Part shown: piece by piece, positions 45,870 through 57,569 of the stretch
How positions within the stretch are numbered: the stretch's first letter is position 1
Layout: every line of letters begins with the position of its first letter
Source of the DNA: Halicephalobus mephisto
Taxonomy: Eukaryota > Nematoda > Chromadorea > Rhabditida > Panagrolaimidae
Direction of reading: 5' to 3'
NCBI GenBank assembly: GCA_009193035.1
Contig: SWDT01000060.1
Coordinates: forward strand, 186,001 to 250,000
DNA: 64,000 bases
The notes under the pieces: generated by a model
Told to the model about the DNA's origin: nothing
The model's database searches: none
Seen by the model: the letters and a program-made list of their open reading frames with translations, nothing else
Translations under genes and position numbers: made by a program

Positions 45870-46715
45870 ACACTAAAGTGGTTCTGATTTATGAGATACA
45901 TTGTATCAAATGTACCAGTACATTAAGCACAATATCAGTGGATTGTATACTATGTATAAATATATTAAAATAATTCTGATTTATGAGATACATTGTATCA
46001 AATGTACCAGTACATTAAGCACAATATTGATGCATTGTATACTATGTATGAATATGTTAAAATAATTCTGATTTATGAGATATATTATAGCCAATGCCAA
46101 GTACATTAAGTTGCTATCAGTGGATTATATACTATGTATGAATACATCAAAATAATTCTGATTTATGAGATACATTATATTGAATATACCGGTGCATTGA
46201 GTGTGATGTATCTTATATATCAGAGTCGTTTTAATGTATTCAATACGTTATATACAATACACCGACATCGACTTAATATACCGGTGCGTTGAGTATAATA
46301 TATCTGATATATGAGACGTATTTTAATATGTTCATATATTATATATTATACAATATGTACTATGTACCTATATCGACATAATGTATGAATACATTACAAT
46401 AACTCTGCTGTATCAGATATATTATATTTAATACACCGACATCGACTTAATATACCGGTGCGTTGAGTATAATGTATCTGATATATGAGACTTATTTTAA
46501 TATGTTCATATATTATATATTATATACTATACACTATGTACTATATACAATATGTACTATGTACTTATATCGACTTAATGCATGAATATATTACAATGAC
46601 TCTGCTGTATCAGATACATTATATTTAATATACCGGTGCGTTGAGTATAATGCACCTGATACATCAGAACCATTTCAATGTGTCCATATATTATATACCA
46701 CGTACTCATTTTTTA
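45870..46715. repeat. TA-rich satellite of about 105-bp units
   Basis: First part (45870-46190): tandem units with ATTCTGATTTATGAGATACA, TTGTATCAAATGTACCAGTA, CATTAAGCACAATAT, TATACTATGTAT. Second part (46190-46715): related units with AATATACCGGTGCGTTGAGT, ATAATGTATCTGATATATGA and TTAATATGTTCATATATTAT. Many TA-dinucleotide palindromes. Confidence 0.85.
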
Positions 46716-47394
46716 TGTGGAAGAAACTAGTTTGAAATTAGAATCTTCAAAATCCAAAAACATAAATTTTCGAACTAAAAAAACGATTTATCTTTAAAAA
46801 ATTCTTCGTTTATAGATTTCAAAATTCACTGAAAAATTTAGAATTGAAAAAATGCAAATTTTCAAAATTTCAATCTTAACTGGAAAATTCTAAAAATCTC
46901 TTTCAAGACAATTTTTAGAATTTTATAGTTTATATTTTTTTTTAAATTTTTTAAAAAATTATTTTAAAATTTTCGAATTTTTTAAAAAATTATTTTAAAA
47001 TTTAAAAATTTTAAAAATTTTCGGATTTTTAAAAATCATTTTTTAAATTTTTTTTAAATTGAAAAATATTTGACATTTTCGATCCCCGTTTCTACAGTAT
47101 CCGGCACTTTCTTAGTCCTATTCTTGGTGGGATAATGAGAGAGAAGATGAACGGACACAAGTGGCTAAATCGGCTAATCTTCTCTGCGGCATGGATTCCG
47201 TCTTATTTACTTGATCCTTTTTTGAATCATAATAAATCCAAAAAATGAAATAAAAGTAACAATTATTTTGACGCGGATTTTTGGATCAACAGGTGCTTCA
47301 GTTCGAAAAACTTCTTTGATTACGGTATTTGAGTAAAATTACAAAAAAATCAAAAAATTTTAGAAATTAAAAAAGGTAGAAATAAAAATTTTAT
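46716..47394. other. AT-rich intergenic, no gene seen
   Basis: Mostly A/T runs; 47090-47330 is unique and less AT-rich. No supportable frame or RNA. Confidence 0.4.
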
Positions 47395-48060
47395 AGTTTT
47401 TGGTCTCGATTGGAAAGTTTTGAAAATTCGCGTCGGGATAACTTTTTCTAATTTTTTTCAGATATATTTCTACTTTTCATAAGAATGACTTCAGAATCCA
47501 TTAGATACTTCTAAAAAACAACCAATTTATTTAACTTTAAAATTTCTCAACTTTTGGTTTCAATTGGAAAGTTTTGAAAATTCGCGTCGAGACAACTTTT
47601 TCTAATTTTTTTCAAAAATATTTCTATTTTTCATAAGAATGACTTCAGAATCCATTAGATACTTCTAAAAATAACAAATTCATTTAACTTTAAAATTTCT
47701 CAATTTTTGGTTTCAACTGGAAAGTTTTGAAAATTCGCGTCGGGATAACTTTTTCTAATTTTTTTCAGATATATTTCTACTTTTCATAAGAATGACTTCA
47801 GAATCCATTAGATACTTCTAAAAAACAACCAATTTATTTAACTTTAAAATTTCTCAACTTTTGGTTTCAATTGGAAAGTTTTGAAAATTCGCGTCGAGAC
47901 AACTTTTTCTAATTTTTTTCAAAAATATTTCTATTTTTCATAAGAATGACTTCAGAATCCATTAGATACCTCTAAAACAACAAATTCATTCAACTTTAAA
48001 ATTTCTCAATTTTTGGTTTCGATTGAAAAATCGAAAAAATTCATCCCAAGAATATTTTTC
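47395..48060. repeat. About 155-bp tandem repeat, four copies
   Basis: Copies begin near 47397, 47553, 47706 and 47861, with TTTTGGTTTCAATTGGAAAG, TTTTGAAAATTCGCGTCGAG, TCATAAGAATGACTTCAGAA and TCCATTAGATACTTCTAAAA. Copies 1 and 3 share GCGTCGGGATAAC while 2 and 4 share GCGTCGAGACAAC, so the array grew as a two-unit (about 308-bp) block. Confidence 0.9.
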
Positions 48061-48499
48061 AAACTTTTTACGTGTTTGTGTTTTTAAAAATATTATGATT
48101 GTCCCTCATTACTGTAATCGAAAATAAAATAGTTTTTTCTCGATTCCCCACTTCTCGAAGTCAGGAAAGATACTCGTAAATATTGTTAACAAGAGTAAAT
48201 GTAAAAAACATAAGAGTTTTCGGCTGAATTTCAAAAACCCTTGTTAAGTTGGTGTTCAAACGGATCCAAAGTACTTGAAAAATACAAGACGATAGGGACT
48301 CTATTTCGTGCAAAATTGTCGACAATATCGGTACTTGTTTAAACTTGTGCAAAATAAAATTTTTACGTTGCAACAAATACAGAATTTTTTACAAATTTAA
48401 AAAACGCCAAAAATGGATAACAGTGCAAATTTGGAAAAAATTCTGTGGGAAATTGTTTGGAATTTTGAATACTGTTCCGTTTCCACGAGAAATTGGACT

Positions 48500-48907
48500 T
48501 TAATCACTATCCATTGTTTTTTAGGAAAAGTAATTTTGGATAGTGACTAATTTTGAGGATTCATAACTCATTTTGGACACTGTTCGAATTTGATTTGGTT
48601 GATTTAAAAAACATCATACTTGGAGAGTGACTATTAGTCATTAAAAAAGATACTATCCAGGTCTGGTTCTTTGAAGAAAGTAATTTTGGATAGTGTTTAA
48701 TTTTCGAAATTCATTGTCATTTCCAATCACTATCCAGGTTTGATTTCACTGGACCAAACCTGGATAGTGTCTAATTTCGACAATCAAGTCCCATTTCTAG
48801 ACACTATCCAATTTTGGCTCAACTCATTTTCACCACAATGCAAACTTGGATAGTGACTAAAAGTAACCGTTAATAATCAAAATCAGTCACTATCCAAGAT
48901 TGCTTTT
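48500..48907. repeat. CACTATCCA hairpin-repeat array 2
   Basis: Alternating CACTATCCA and TGGATAGTG cores from 48505 to about 48896. The clearest unit is CACTATCCAGGTTTG, 12 bp, CAAACCTGGATAGTG (about 48738-48779), a perfect 15-bp stem. The part 48651-48907 is nearly identical to the reverse complement of 58324-58582. Confidence 0.9.
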
Positions 48908-49319
48908 CTAGTCATCATATTTCTCAAATTGACCTTTTCTTTTTCATTTTGCCCATCCCTGTAATTTCAGAAGTTCTCCAAAAAAATTTACAACAGACAA
49001 CTGTCGTCAAAATCGGACAAGTTTATAATTTGGCCATTGCTCAATGTCCGAGGTGTAAATCCGACAATCACTCATAATCTTCCAACTTTGTAACTAAGTC
49101 AATTCCTCTTGCGCAATCAAGATAGATAAATTACAACCATCGCGAAATTTTTGTTTATGTAACAGATCCGGGATAAGAGGCCATCCAAGGGTACGAGGAT
49201 GACCTTGTTGTGGAATAAAAAATAAACTCTCAGAACGAAATTGTGGAAAGTAATTCTGAATTCGCTTATTTCTAAGCAAAAATAAAAATAAATATTAAAA
49301 TCAATCTTAAAAAAGTAGA

Positions 49320-49720
49320 AAGAATTCTCATCATGAATCCTCTGACAACTGTGACGACATTGTTCATTCTTAAGAAAAAGCGGAATTTTGCATCGAAACC
49401 ATTTTCTTCCACAAAAACTCTAAAATTACCACAATGCCACTGGTTTTCAAATATAAATATAGTCTCCTACTGAGATCAAAACTAAAAACAAAATTAACTT
49501 CTGCCACGAATTTTCCAACTATTACGAAATCATTTTTTAACGAGAGTGGAATTTCGCTTTGAAACCCACCACCAGAAAAACTAAAAATTGTTCATTCTGA
49601 GATATAAATATAACCTCCTACTGAGATCAAACTAAAAACAAAAACAACTCTTAGCACGAATTTTCCAACTATTACGAAATCATTCTTAAATGAGAGTGGA
49701 ATTTCGCGCCAAAAGTAACT
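49320..49720. repeat. Direct duplication of about 170-180 bp
   Basis: Two copies (about 49430-49560 and 49590-49715) with AAATATAGTCTCCTACTGAG or AACCTCCTACTGAG, GCACGAATTTTCCAACTATT, ACGAAATCATT and GAGAGTGGAATTTCGC. A partial third copy starts near 49330. Confidence 0.7.
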
Positions 49721-50156
49721 TTGAAAAAAATCAAAAGCCAACTTTTAGTTTCGTGATTGATATTTTTCTCATTTTCTACTATTGTTGTAAATTTATAAAA
49801 CGTAAAAAATTTATTTCAAAAAAATATTCGAAGATTTTTGAAAAAAATAATTTTTATGAAAATCGGCGACAAACCCCTGAAAACGGTCTTTTTGACAAAA
49901 ATGTTATTTTTGAAATTTACATAATCTGAACAGAATCGGAAATTGTCTTTTCTTCTGGAGGCTTGGTTTACAACAAGAACATTGGTCGAATCCGTTGTTT
50001 TCCAGTAATTGAGCCTTTGTCGGGACATTTCAATTTCCGGCTTGGATTCCTTCCGAAGAGAGACAGACGTTTTTGGTTGACACATGGATTTTATAAAAGT
50101 AAAAAAAAATAAAAAATAAACTTTTTTTTAATTTTGGAGATTTTATAAAAAGTGAT

Positions 50157-50230
50157 TGCCCGGGGCAGGGGTCGAACCTACGACCTTGGGCTTATTAGAC
50201 CCACGCTCTAACCGACTGAGCTACTCGGGC
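50157..50230 (-). tRNA. tRNA-Ile(AAT)
   Basis: The minus strand folds as a 74-nt tRNA. The acceptor stem GCCCGAG pairs with CCCGGGC (one A-C mismatch at pair 6) and the discriminator is A. D arm is GCTC...GAGC with the A-box region TAGCTCAGTCGG. Anticodon stem TGGGT/GCCCA holds the loop CTAATAA, anticodon AAT, read as IAU for isoleucine. T arm has the B box GGTTCGACCCC. There is no intron, and a T5 run just past the 3' end serves as Pol III terminator. It is the only tRNA I found. Confidence 0.95.
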
Positions 50231-50419
50231 TCGAACGAGTGGGAAAAGGAATTGTAAAAGTAACTAAAAAGAAAATGCGGAAACTTTAGATTCGATCGTG
50301 ATAAAATTACTAAAATCTCATTTCTGGCTCTGATGTCATTATTGGCAGCTAAATTAATGCTTCTTCTCTGGAGTACTTGGTTTAAAGGAAATCTGTTCAA
50401 ACAAATCAAAGCACAACAT

Positions 50420-50975
50420 GCTGGGACCAGAATTATCGATTTTCGGACATTTTCGAACTTGGACAGTTCAGTTTGAATTTAAAGCTCCCGAATTTCAAAT
50501 TCAACAATTCGATTTAAATTAACTCCAATTTAGTTCGAAATTGACAGTTTTGGATAGGACACTTGGTTCTTTCCAGAACTGTCGATTTTTCAACATTCTC
50601 GAATCTAGATTTTCAAACTTAAAAAATTCGAATTTAAATTTTAAAATTTTCAAACTTAAAAAATTCGAATTTAAATCTTTCAATTTTAAAACTTGAAAAA
50701 TCCTAATTTAAATCTTAAAATTTTCAAACTTAAAAAATTCGAATTTAAATCTTAAAATTTTCAAACTTGAAAAATCCTAATTTAAATCTTAAAATTTTCA
50801 AACTTAAAAAATTCGAATTTAAATCTTAAAATTTTCAAACTTGAAAAATTCAATTCGAATTCCTCAATTCTCGAACCTGAGTAGTTTGATTCGAATTTAA
50901 ATCTTTCAATTTCCGAACTTGGATGAATTCAAAATCTGTTCGAGAGTTCGAAATCGACAGCTCTGGTTCTTTTAA
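50420..50975. repeat. 36-bp tandem repeat with flanking CGACAG motif
   Basis: Eight or so units TTTTCAAACTTAAAAAATTC, GAATTTAAATCTTAAAA at 50600-50850. The flanks carry TAGTTCGAAATTGACAGTTT and AGTTCGAAATCGACAGCTCT, the same motif as in the foldback element at 9.67 kb, so this may be a relative of that element that has expanded inside. Confidence 0.75.
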
Positions 50976-50984
50976 AGTGAGTTT

Positions 50985-51890
50985 CCCCTAATACATTCTG
51001 TTTGCTCATCAACTTCTTCTCTATACTCTTCAGTCTTTGTTTTCTGTATCCTTCTTGTATTCTCCGTTCTTCTATTTTTTATACTTTTATACTCTCTCTG
51101 TAAATTCGCTTCCTTCTGCTTCTCTTTGTTCTTTTTTGTTACTTTCCTACTTTTCTACTTTCCTACTTCCTATCTTCCTATTTTCTTACTTTTCTACCTT
51201 CTTACTTTCCTATTTTCTTACTTTTCTACCTTCCTACCTTCTTATTTCCTACTTTCCTATCTTCTTACTTTCTTACTTTCTCACTTTCCTATTTCCTTAT
51301 CCCCCTTGTATTCTCTTTTTCGTTTTTCTATCTTTCTTCTCAGTTTCTTATTTCCGAATTAATTCTCTTCCATATGTTTTTCTTTCTTTTACTTCTCTCA
51401 TTTCCAGGTTATTATTCTTATATAGTACTTTTTTACTTCTGTATCCCTTTTGTATTATTTCTTCTTTGTCCGTATATCTTTTTTTAGTTTTTTATTTTCC
51501 TATGAGTTCTCATATTTCCTTATATTCATTTTTTTCGTATCTTATCTTCCATTTTCCTCTACTCTTTTTTCATTATCCTTTTATTCTTATATTCTTCTTT
51601 TTAGTTTTATATTTTCCTATAAGTTCTAATATTTCCTTATATTCATTTTTTTTGTATCTTATCTTCCATTTTCCTCTACTCTTTTTTCATTATCCTTTTA
51701 TTCTTATATTCTTCTTTTTAGTCTTCTATCTTCTTATGAGTTCTCATCCCCTTATATTCACCGCTTTCATACTTTATATCCTCCTATTTCCCCGGACTCT
51801 TTTTTATTACCTTCTTCTGTATCCCCTTGTGTTGTTTCTCTTCCTGCTTCCCCCGGGCTTTCTTTATTACCTTCTATCAAGTCCTTGACA
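50985..51890 (+). repeat. Strand-asymmetric pyrimidine tract
   Basis: About 900 bp that is overwhelmingly C and T on the plus strand, made of degenerate TTCCTACTTTCCTACTT, TTTTCTACCTTCCTACC and longer 140-bp duplicates (CTTATATTCATTTTTTTCGT occurs twice near 51520 and 51640). An uninterrupted 283-codon frame (Phe/Leu/Ser/Tyr only) is a consequence of this composition and not a gene. Confidence 0.85.
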
Positions 51891-52277
51891 TCTTGATTGC
51901 TCAATCAATTCTTTTGTCTATCAGTAGTGTTCGTAAGGCCATAAAAACAACTCATGATCAAACCAAGGAATAGGTTTTACGAGTGGGAAAATGAACATAA
52001 TTTTTTGGAATTTTTATTTTTACAAAAATACAAATTGAACGAATGAATCTTTTTTGAATAAATGCATTGCAATTTGGTCATTGAAGCAATACTTTGGATA
52101 CTGTAGAAATCGGGAAAGAAAAGTCATGAAATTGCTTGATAATTAATTAACAGACTGAGAACCACCGTAGATCAATTTTTTCTAAATATCTTAATACTGT
52201 AAAATTTGAGGATATCAGTTTTGGCGAGGACAGAAAGCTCATAAAAGCCAGAAAAAATAAAATAAATTTAAAAATTC
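51891..52277. other. 3' flank of the irx gene
   Basis: AT-rich single-copy sequence downstream of the minus-strand irx stop; expected to hold its 3' UTR. No second gene seen. Confidence 0.5.
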
Positions 52278-55200
52278 CTAATTTTTAGGGGAATCTGAAG
52301 GAGATTCAATTTTCTGATTTCCAGAAGATTCGGATTTTTCTGGAGATGTTGCTGGACTGAGTTTTGGGATTTTCAATGAAGGAGAAGGAGAAAGGGATTC
52401 TCGATCATCTGAAGTGGTCGTGGCGGAACCAGAAGTGTTGGCTGGATTAGAAGTCGTCGCTGTTGTGTCTGAAAAAATTAAAAATTAAATTTCGAATTAA
52501 CAATACAAATTTTTGAGATTTTATACACTGCCTAATTCTAGTTAGTGTTCATTTTCCAAAGTCACTATCCAAGGTTTATTTAGTACCAACAGGGACCAAA
52601 CTTGGATAGTGTCCATTTTGGAAGAGGAATACGTGCTTTCAGTCACTATCCAAGTATGCATTTCTCTCGCTATCAGGACCAATTTTGGACAATGTCTATT
52701 TTAAAATATTAATCATTATTTTCAGTCACTATCCAACTTTTTCTCCAATAGAGCCAATCCTGGATAGTGTCTATTTTTCATAATAAATTACTTTTTCCAG
52801 TCACTATCCAATATTGCTATTATTATCATTTCCAAAGAATGTAGTTTTGGATAGTGTCTATTTTTCATAGTAAATAATTTTTTCCAGTCACTATCCAACT
52901 TTTTCTCCAATAGAGCCAATCCTGGATAGTGTTTATTTTTCATAATAAATTACTTTTTTCCAGTCACTATCCAAGATTGCTTTCCGACTAAAATCAGGAC
53001 CACTTTTCTTTTTTTTTGAAGTGTACTTGTGCTAAGTTCAAAAACCTCTTTTATCCTCCAGAGAATTGTATTTTTGAAAAATTCCAAAAAGAAAAATGCC
53101 GAAATTTAATTACTTTAATTCAACTCATAATTTTTCTTCGAAATTCTTTTTGATCGAATTTAATTGGTTTTAATTTTTGCACATTATCCGCGAAACGGAT
53201 TTTTTCAAGGATAAAAATCCAAATTTAAAAAAAAAAATAAAATTTATAATTTTCCCCTGGCCAGGTTTGTTTCTTCAAAAAAGGAAAAGACAACAGAACA
53301 TTAATTTTTATGTTTTCTCAATTTGATCAGTGAAAATGAGCCACCCAGCTCCACTGAAGAGGAATCATTACGCACCACGACGGGACGCTCGTAAATCAAG
53401 TCCGATATTGCCCCCGAAATCGTCTGATCGCTTGTTCAACATGGTCTCTGTGATAACTTTAGGAAATTTAATGATTATGGAAGATAGAGAATTAAAACTT
53501 ATGACATCAATTGATGTTAAAAAAGTTTAATAAGAATTCTCGCTGCAAGAACGAGTCGACTATTCGCACATAGCACGCAGAAAAATTTTAATTTTTCATA
53601 ACTTCCTTCAAAATAACTTCTTTCAATAATTTTACATGATATGGAATCAATCATATATACCGTAGTATATTAAAAATATCGATTTAAAAAATAATTTCGA
53701 TTTCGCACATAGCACGCAGAAAAATTATAATTTTTCATAACTTTCTTCAAAAATAACTTCTTTCAATAATTTTATATGATATGGAATCAATCATATATAC
53801 CGTAGTATATTAAAAATATCGATTTAAAAAATAATTTCGATTTCGCACATAGCACGCAGAAAAATTATAATTTTTCATAACTTTCTTCAAAAATAACTTA
53901 TTTCAATAATTTTACATAATATGAAATCAATCAGATATATATCATAGTATATCAAAAATATCGATTTAAAAATAATTTTGATTTCGCATGTTGCGTGCAG
54001 AAAAATCATAATTTTTCATAACTTTCTTCAAAAATAACTTCTTTCAATAATTTTATATGATATGGAATTAATTATATCTATACTACAATACTCCCAAAGC
54101 GATTGTTCTGAAATTAATTTTGATTTCGCATGTTGCATGCATGAAAACTGAATTTTTGGAATTTAAAAAATTGTTTTAATTTTGAAAACTTTGGAATTTA
54201 AAAAATTTATTTTAATTTTGAGAATTTTGGAATTTTAAAAATTTGTTTTAATTTTGAAAACATTTGATTTTTTGCATCAAAACATCTAGTACTCCGTTTT
54301 TTGAAACAAATTCCAATCTTGGAAAGCATCTAATCTGGACTTAGTACACGGAAATGTCCGTTCATTGTAATCCGGATCATTTACAAGCGCTTTTTTCCTT
54401 TCAAGGCTTGTCGAAGATGATGAAACTGATATCGTAGAAGATCTTTTCAGGACGACCGAAACACTTATCGAAGATAACTCGTCTCAAAAAACATGAACGT
54501 TTCGTGAATGCAAACCAGAGATTAGGCTATCAATCACTGATTTTGGTGAAAAAACATGTCTGAGCCGAGTAAAACGAAAAACTAAGAGCGTAGGAAAGCC
54601 TTATCTGACTTTTTTCACGTTTCTTCTTGATCGAAAGTTTTACCGGTGATGGGTCTAGTGTTTTACGACCCTCAAAAGTGCAAATTTATGGACTGGTCTA
54701 GTCACATTGAAAATAATTTAAATAATTTTAAAAAATAAAAATAATATTTCAAAAGAAAATTGATTATTGATCCTCAAAATAAAAGATAATTTACTTAAGA
54801 AAAAATAGAGACTTTGATCCTAGAGAAAAAATGATTTTTAATCCTGGAGAAGAAAAAATATTTTTTTAGTCACGTAGCGAAAAATACACTTTTAGGTCCT
54901 GAAGGGAAAAAAGTAAATTTTTGATCCTCAAGCGAAAAAAGTAAATTTTTGGTCCTAAAGCGAAGAAAGTAAATTTTTGGTCCTAAAGCGAAAAAAGTAA
55001 ATTTTTGGTCCTGAAGGGAAAAAAGTAAATTTTTGGTCCTCAAGCGAAAAAAGTAAATTTTTGATCCTCAAGCGAAGAAAGTAAATTTTTGGTCCTAAAG
55101 CGAAGAAAGTAAATTTTTAGTCCTCAAGCGAAAAAAGTAAATTTTTGGTCCTAAAGCGAAAGAGCCTAATTTTCGATCTCATAACGAAAAAAAATACTTT

Positions 55201-57000
55201 TTGGTTCTGCAACGAAAAAAATGCATTTTTCAGTCCTGCAGCGAAAAAGTTAAGTTTTTTGATCCTGAAGCAAAGGAAGTAAATTTTCGGTCCTGCAGCG
55301 AAAAAATGTATTTTTTGGTCCTGCAGCGAATAAAATCCATTTTTATTCTTATAACGAAAAAAAATTTATTTTTTAATCTTGTAGCGAAAATTGTTAAATA
55401 GAAATTTCATTAAAATTTAATTTTATTATAAAATTGAAACTTACCACAATTATCTGAAGTGTTAACTGGATCTGGATTTGGACTTGTTGATGAACTGCTT
55501 GATGGAACAGGATTTCCGTTTGTATTTGAAGGACCAGGGATGTTGAGATTCATCCCGGGAATTCCGAAGATACTGTTGAAAAAAGGATTGAATCCACTTG
55601 CTTGCCTCAACATGGAGGCCAATTGCTGTTGTTGGGCCTGCTGAGCCTGAGCGGCCTGGGCCTGTTGCTGCTGCATCAACGCGGCGTAGAACTGCGGAGG
55701 GATCATCCTGTGCATGAACATGAGTGGGTTGAATCCGGGTCCAGGGGGTCCTGATGGAATTACAGTAGAATTAGATTGATTATTTTTAGATTCATCTTCA
55801 TTTTTAGAATTATTCGAAGTATTAGAAGCAGCAGAATCCGCTCGACGATTAAGTGTGTCTTCAATGGACCAAATTTTGCTTTTTTTCGGAGAATTGAGAT
55901 CGATATCCGTCTTGATGTCTTGCTTAATTTCCGAACTCGTGTTCATGACTTCTGAAGTCTCGTCGTCATCGTCGTCTTCCGAATCCCCTCTTCCGTTCCT
56001 CGGGGACCAGGTCATCCGGTTTTCTTTTTTCAGCCGTCTTCGGGCATTGGCGAACCATGTTGAAACCTTAAAAAATATTTTTAAAAATTAAAAACTGATT
56101 TTTTTTGGAATTCTTAAAATTTAAAATTTTATAAAATTCTGAAAAAGTTTGAAATTTTGGAAGATTTTGATCGAATTTTAAACTTTTGTGAATTTTTAGA
56201 AAATTTTGGAGAATTCTGAAGTTTTCGAAATTTTAAAAGATTCTAGAAGTTTCTAAAAATCTTCAAAAATTTCCCAAAAAAACAATGAAATTCCGAAAAT
56301 TTTTATAAAATCTTAGAATTTTAAGAATTTAAAAAATTTTAGAATTTTAAAGAATTTAAAGAATTTTAGAATTTTCTTCGAAATTTTAAAATATTCCAGA
56401 ATCCCTCATTCAGTTTTTCAAGATTCTGAAATTTTAGGAATTTCTAGTTAATAATTACAGTAACCCAGAGGAAATCCCATAAAGTTTTCTTTGAACTTCC
56501 AAAGACCGTTTTTTTCGGAAGACCAATTTCACCGAAAAAAACGACTAAAAAATTACAGGGTTTCTAACTCGTCTACCGTAACCCACCTGAGTGAGAGTCA
56601 TCCCGGTGGCGAGGGCCAGCATTATTTTCTCTGGTTTTGAAGGATATGGATTTTTTTTGTGAACATTAAGCCAATCTTTTAATGACTGAGTTATTTCTCT
56701 AGTTGCGTTTTTTCGTCTTCCACCATCGTACATGTACGGATATCCTGGAGGAAAATGAAGTCCAGGACCATTCGCTTCCATCATCATCTGCGTTCTTGCG
56801 AGCAGTTCTGGAGTCATTTCGGACATATTTTGACACATCATTGCTTGAGCCCTCAGGGCTTGAGAAAATTGAGCTGCTTGATCCATGCCTGCACTTGCCG
56901 CCATTCCAGGAGGAATGACTGGTCTCGGCATGCCCTGGGGGAAACCTGGTTGCATCAGGGGTCCCGAAGCGGCCAGAAGTCTCATAGCGTTGTTATCCAT
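52278..57000 (-). CDS. irx-1: Iroquois-class TALE homeobox transcription factor
   Basis: Exons 57000-56587, 56066-55445 and 52468-52278 give 408 aa. The homeodomain (about residues 95-157) is split between exons 1 and 2: [44 protein letters not shown] then [20 protein letters not shown]. This is the Iroquois signature, including the TALE three-residue loop (PYP), the IRX-specific A at position 50 of helix 3 ([13 protein letters not shown]) and the MTWSPRN tail. An acidic stretch (EDDDDDE), a poly-Gln/Ala segment ([17 protein letters not shown]) and a Ser/Pro-rich C-terminus follow. IRX proteins are nuclear DNA-binding regulators of neural and body patterning; nematodes are known for a single one, hence the symbol. 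Exon 2 begins after an unusual AAG acceptor. A TTTTCAG lies 25 bp upstream of the ATG with an in-frame stop between. Intron 2 is 3 kb and repeat-filled. Confidence 0.95.
52560..52990. repeat. CACTATCCA hairpin-repeat array 3, inside irx intron 2
   Basis: Cores alternate from CACTATCCA at 52563 to CACTATCCA at 52975. The spacer GTGTCTATTTTTCATAATAA, ATTACTTTTTCCAGTCAC is repeated almost unchanged three times. One unit has a mutated right core (TGGACAATG). Confidence 0.9.
53336..53530 (+). CDS. Possible small nested gene, 64 aa, in irx intron 2
   Basis: On the strand opposite irx, an open frame beginning [20 protein letters not shown] and ending [12 protein letters not shown]. It is preceded by TTTGATCAG, an acceptable splice acceptor, and its first half (53336-53445) is much GC-richer than the surroundings. 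The N-terminal half is basic and Pro-rich, the second half hydrophobic then charged. I recognise no family. It sits between hairpin array 3 and a 140-bp satellite. It could equally be a fragment of an inserted gene copy or chance. Confidence 0.3.
   Translation: MSHPAPLKRNHYAPRRDARKSSPILPPKSSDRLFNMVSVITLGNLMIMEDRELKLMTSIDVKKV
53560..54140. repeat. About 140-bp tandem repeat, four copies
   Basis: Copies start near 53565, 53703, 53843 and 53983 with ATTTCGCACATAGCACGCAG, AAAAATTATAATTTTTCATA, ACTTTCTTCAAAAATAACTT and GATATGGAATCAATCATATA. The fourth copy reads TTTCGCATGTTGCGTGCAG. Copies 2 and 3 are almost identical. Confidence 0.9.
54141..54870. other. Single-copy part of irx intron 2
   Basis: 54290-54710 is unique and only moderately AT-rich; it holds no long frame. 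Being inside a long intron of a developmental regulator it is a reasonable place for an enhancer (inference). Confidence 0.4.
54880..55395. repeat. 28-bp tandem repeat, about 18 copies
   Basis: Unit GCGAAAAAAGTAAATTTTTG, GTCCTAAA with variants TCCTCAA and TCCTGAAGG. Outer units are diverged (GATCTCATAACGAAAAAAA). It ends about 50 bp before the exon 2 donor of irx. Confidence 0.95.
56067..56586 (-). other. irx intron 1, 520 bp
   Basis: Degenerate AAATTTTAGAATTTT-type sequence on most of its length; the donor side (56440-56586) is unique. It interrupts the homeodomain between TLTQ and VSTW. Confidence 0.7.
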
Positions 57001-57024
57001 TTTGGACAGGATATACTACAGCCG

Positions 57025-57031
57025 CTGAAAA
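57025..57031 (-). promoter_or_regulatory. Inferred trans-splice acceptor of irx
   Basis: TTTTCAG on the minus strand 24 bp upstream of the irx ATG, with a stop codon in frame between the two. It could also be the end of an intron from an upstream non-coding exon. Confidence 0.5.
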
Positions 57032-57034
57032 GTT

Positions 57035-57330
57035 ACTGTAAAAAAACAAAAAAAAACTAATGTAAAAAATCGAAAAAAATTACGGTAAAAAAACAAAAAA
57101 AAACTACTGTAAAAAAGCGAAAAAAGTTACTGTCAAAAAATAAAAAAAACTACTGTAAAAAACGAAAAAAATTACGGTAAAAAAACTATTGTAAAAAATT
57201 GAAAAAAAACTACTGTAAAAAATCGAAAAAAATTACGATAAAAAAATGAAGAAAACTACTGTGGAAAAAATCCTAAAAAAACTATTGTAAAAAAACAAAA
57301 TTTTTAAGAAAAATACAGTAATTGATTTAA
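57035..57330. repeat. About 30-bp A-rich minisatellite with ACTGTAA / ACGGTAA
   Basis: Nine or so units such as AAACTACTGTAAAAAACGAA and AAAATTACGGTAAAAAAAC, directly upstream of irx. Confidence 0.85.
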
Positions 57331-57569
57331 AAATAATCACAAAAATAAACGAGGTACTGTAGGCAATGATTACAATATTTAAATTGGGATTTTTAAAAAA
57401 ATAATAAATTTTTTAAAAAATTTAAATAATTTTGGAAAAATTCGATTTTTTTGAAGAAATTTAAACAATTTTAGAAAAATTCGATTTTTTTGAAGAAATT
57501 TGATTTTTTGGAAAAATTCGATTTTGAATATTATAATAGTATAGTTTTATTGACCAATAAGTACGTAAT

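Noticed and set aside
51037..51888. 283-codon frame rich in Phe, Leu, Ser, Tyr
   Set aside because: It is the translation of a pyrimidine-only low-complexity tract; two overlapping frames are open for the same reason.
55410..55644. Plus-strand frame opposite irx exon 2
   Set aside because: Antisense of the Gln/Ala- and Ser/Pro-rich coding region of irx.
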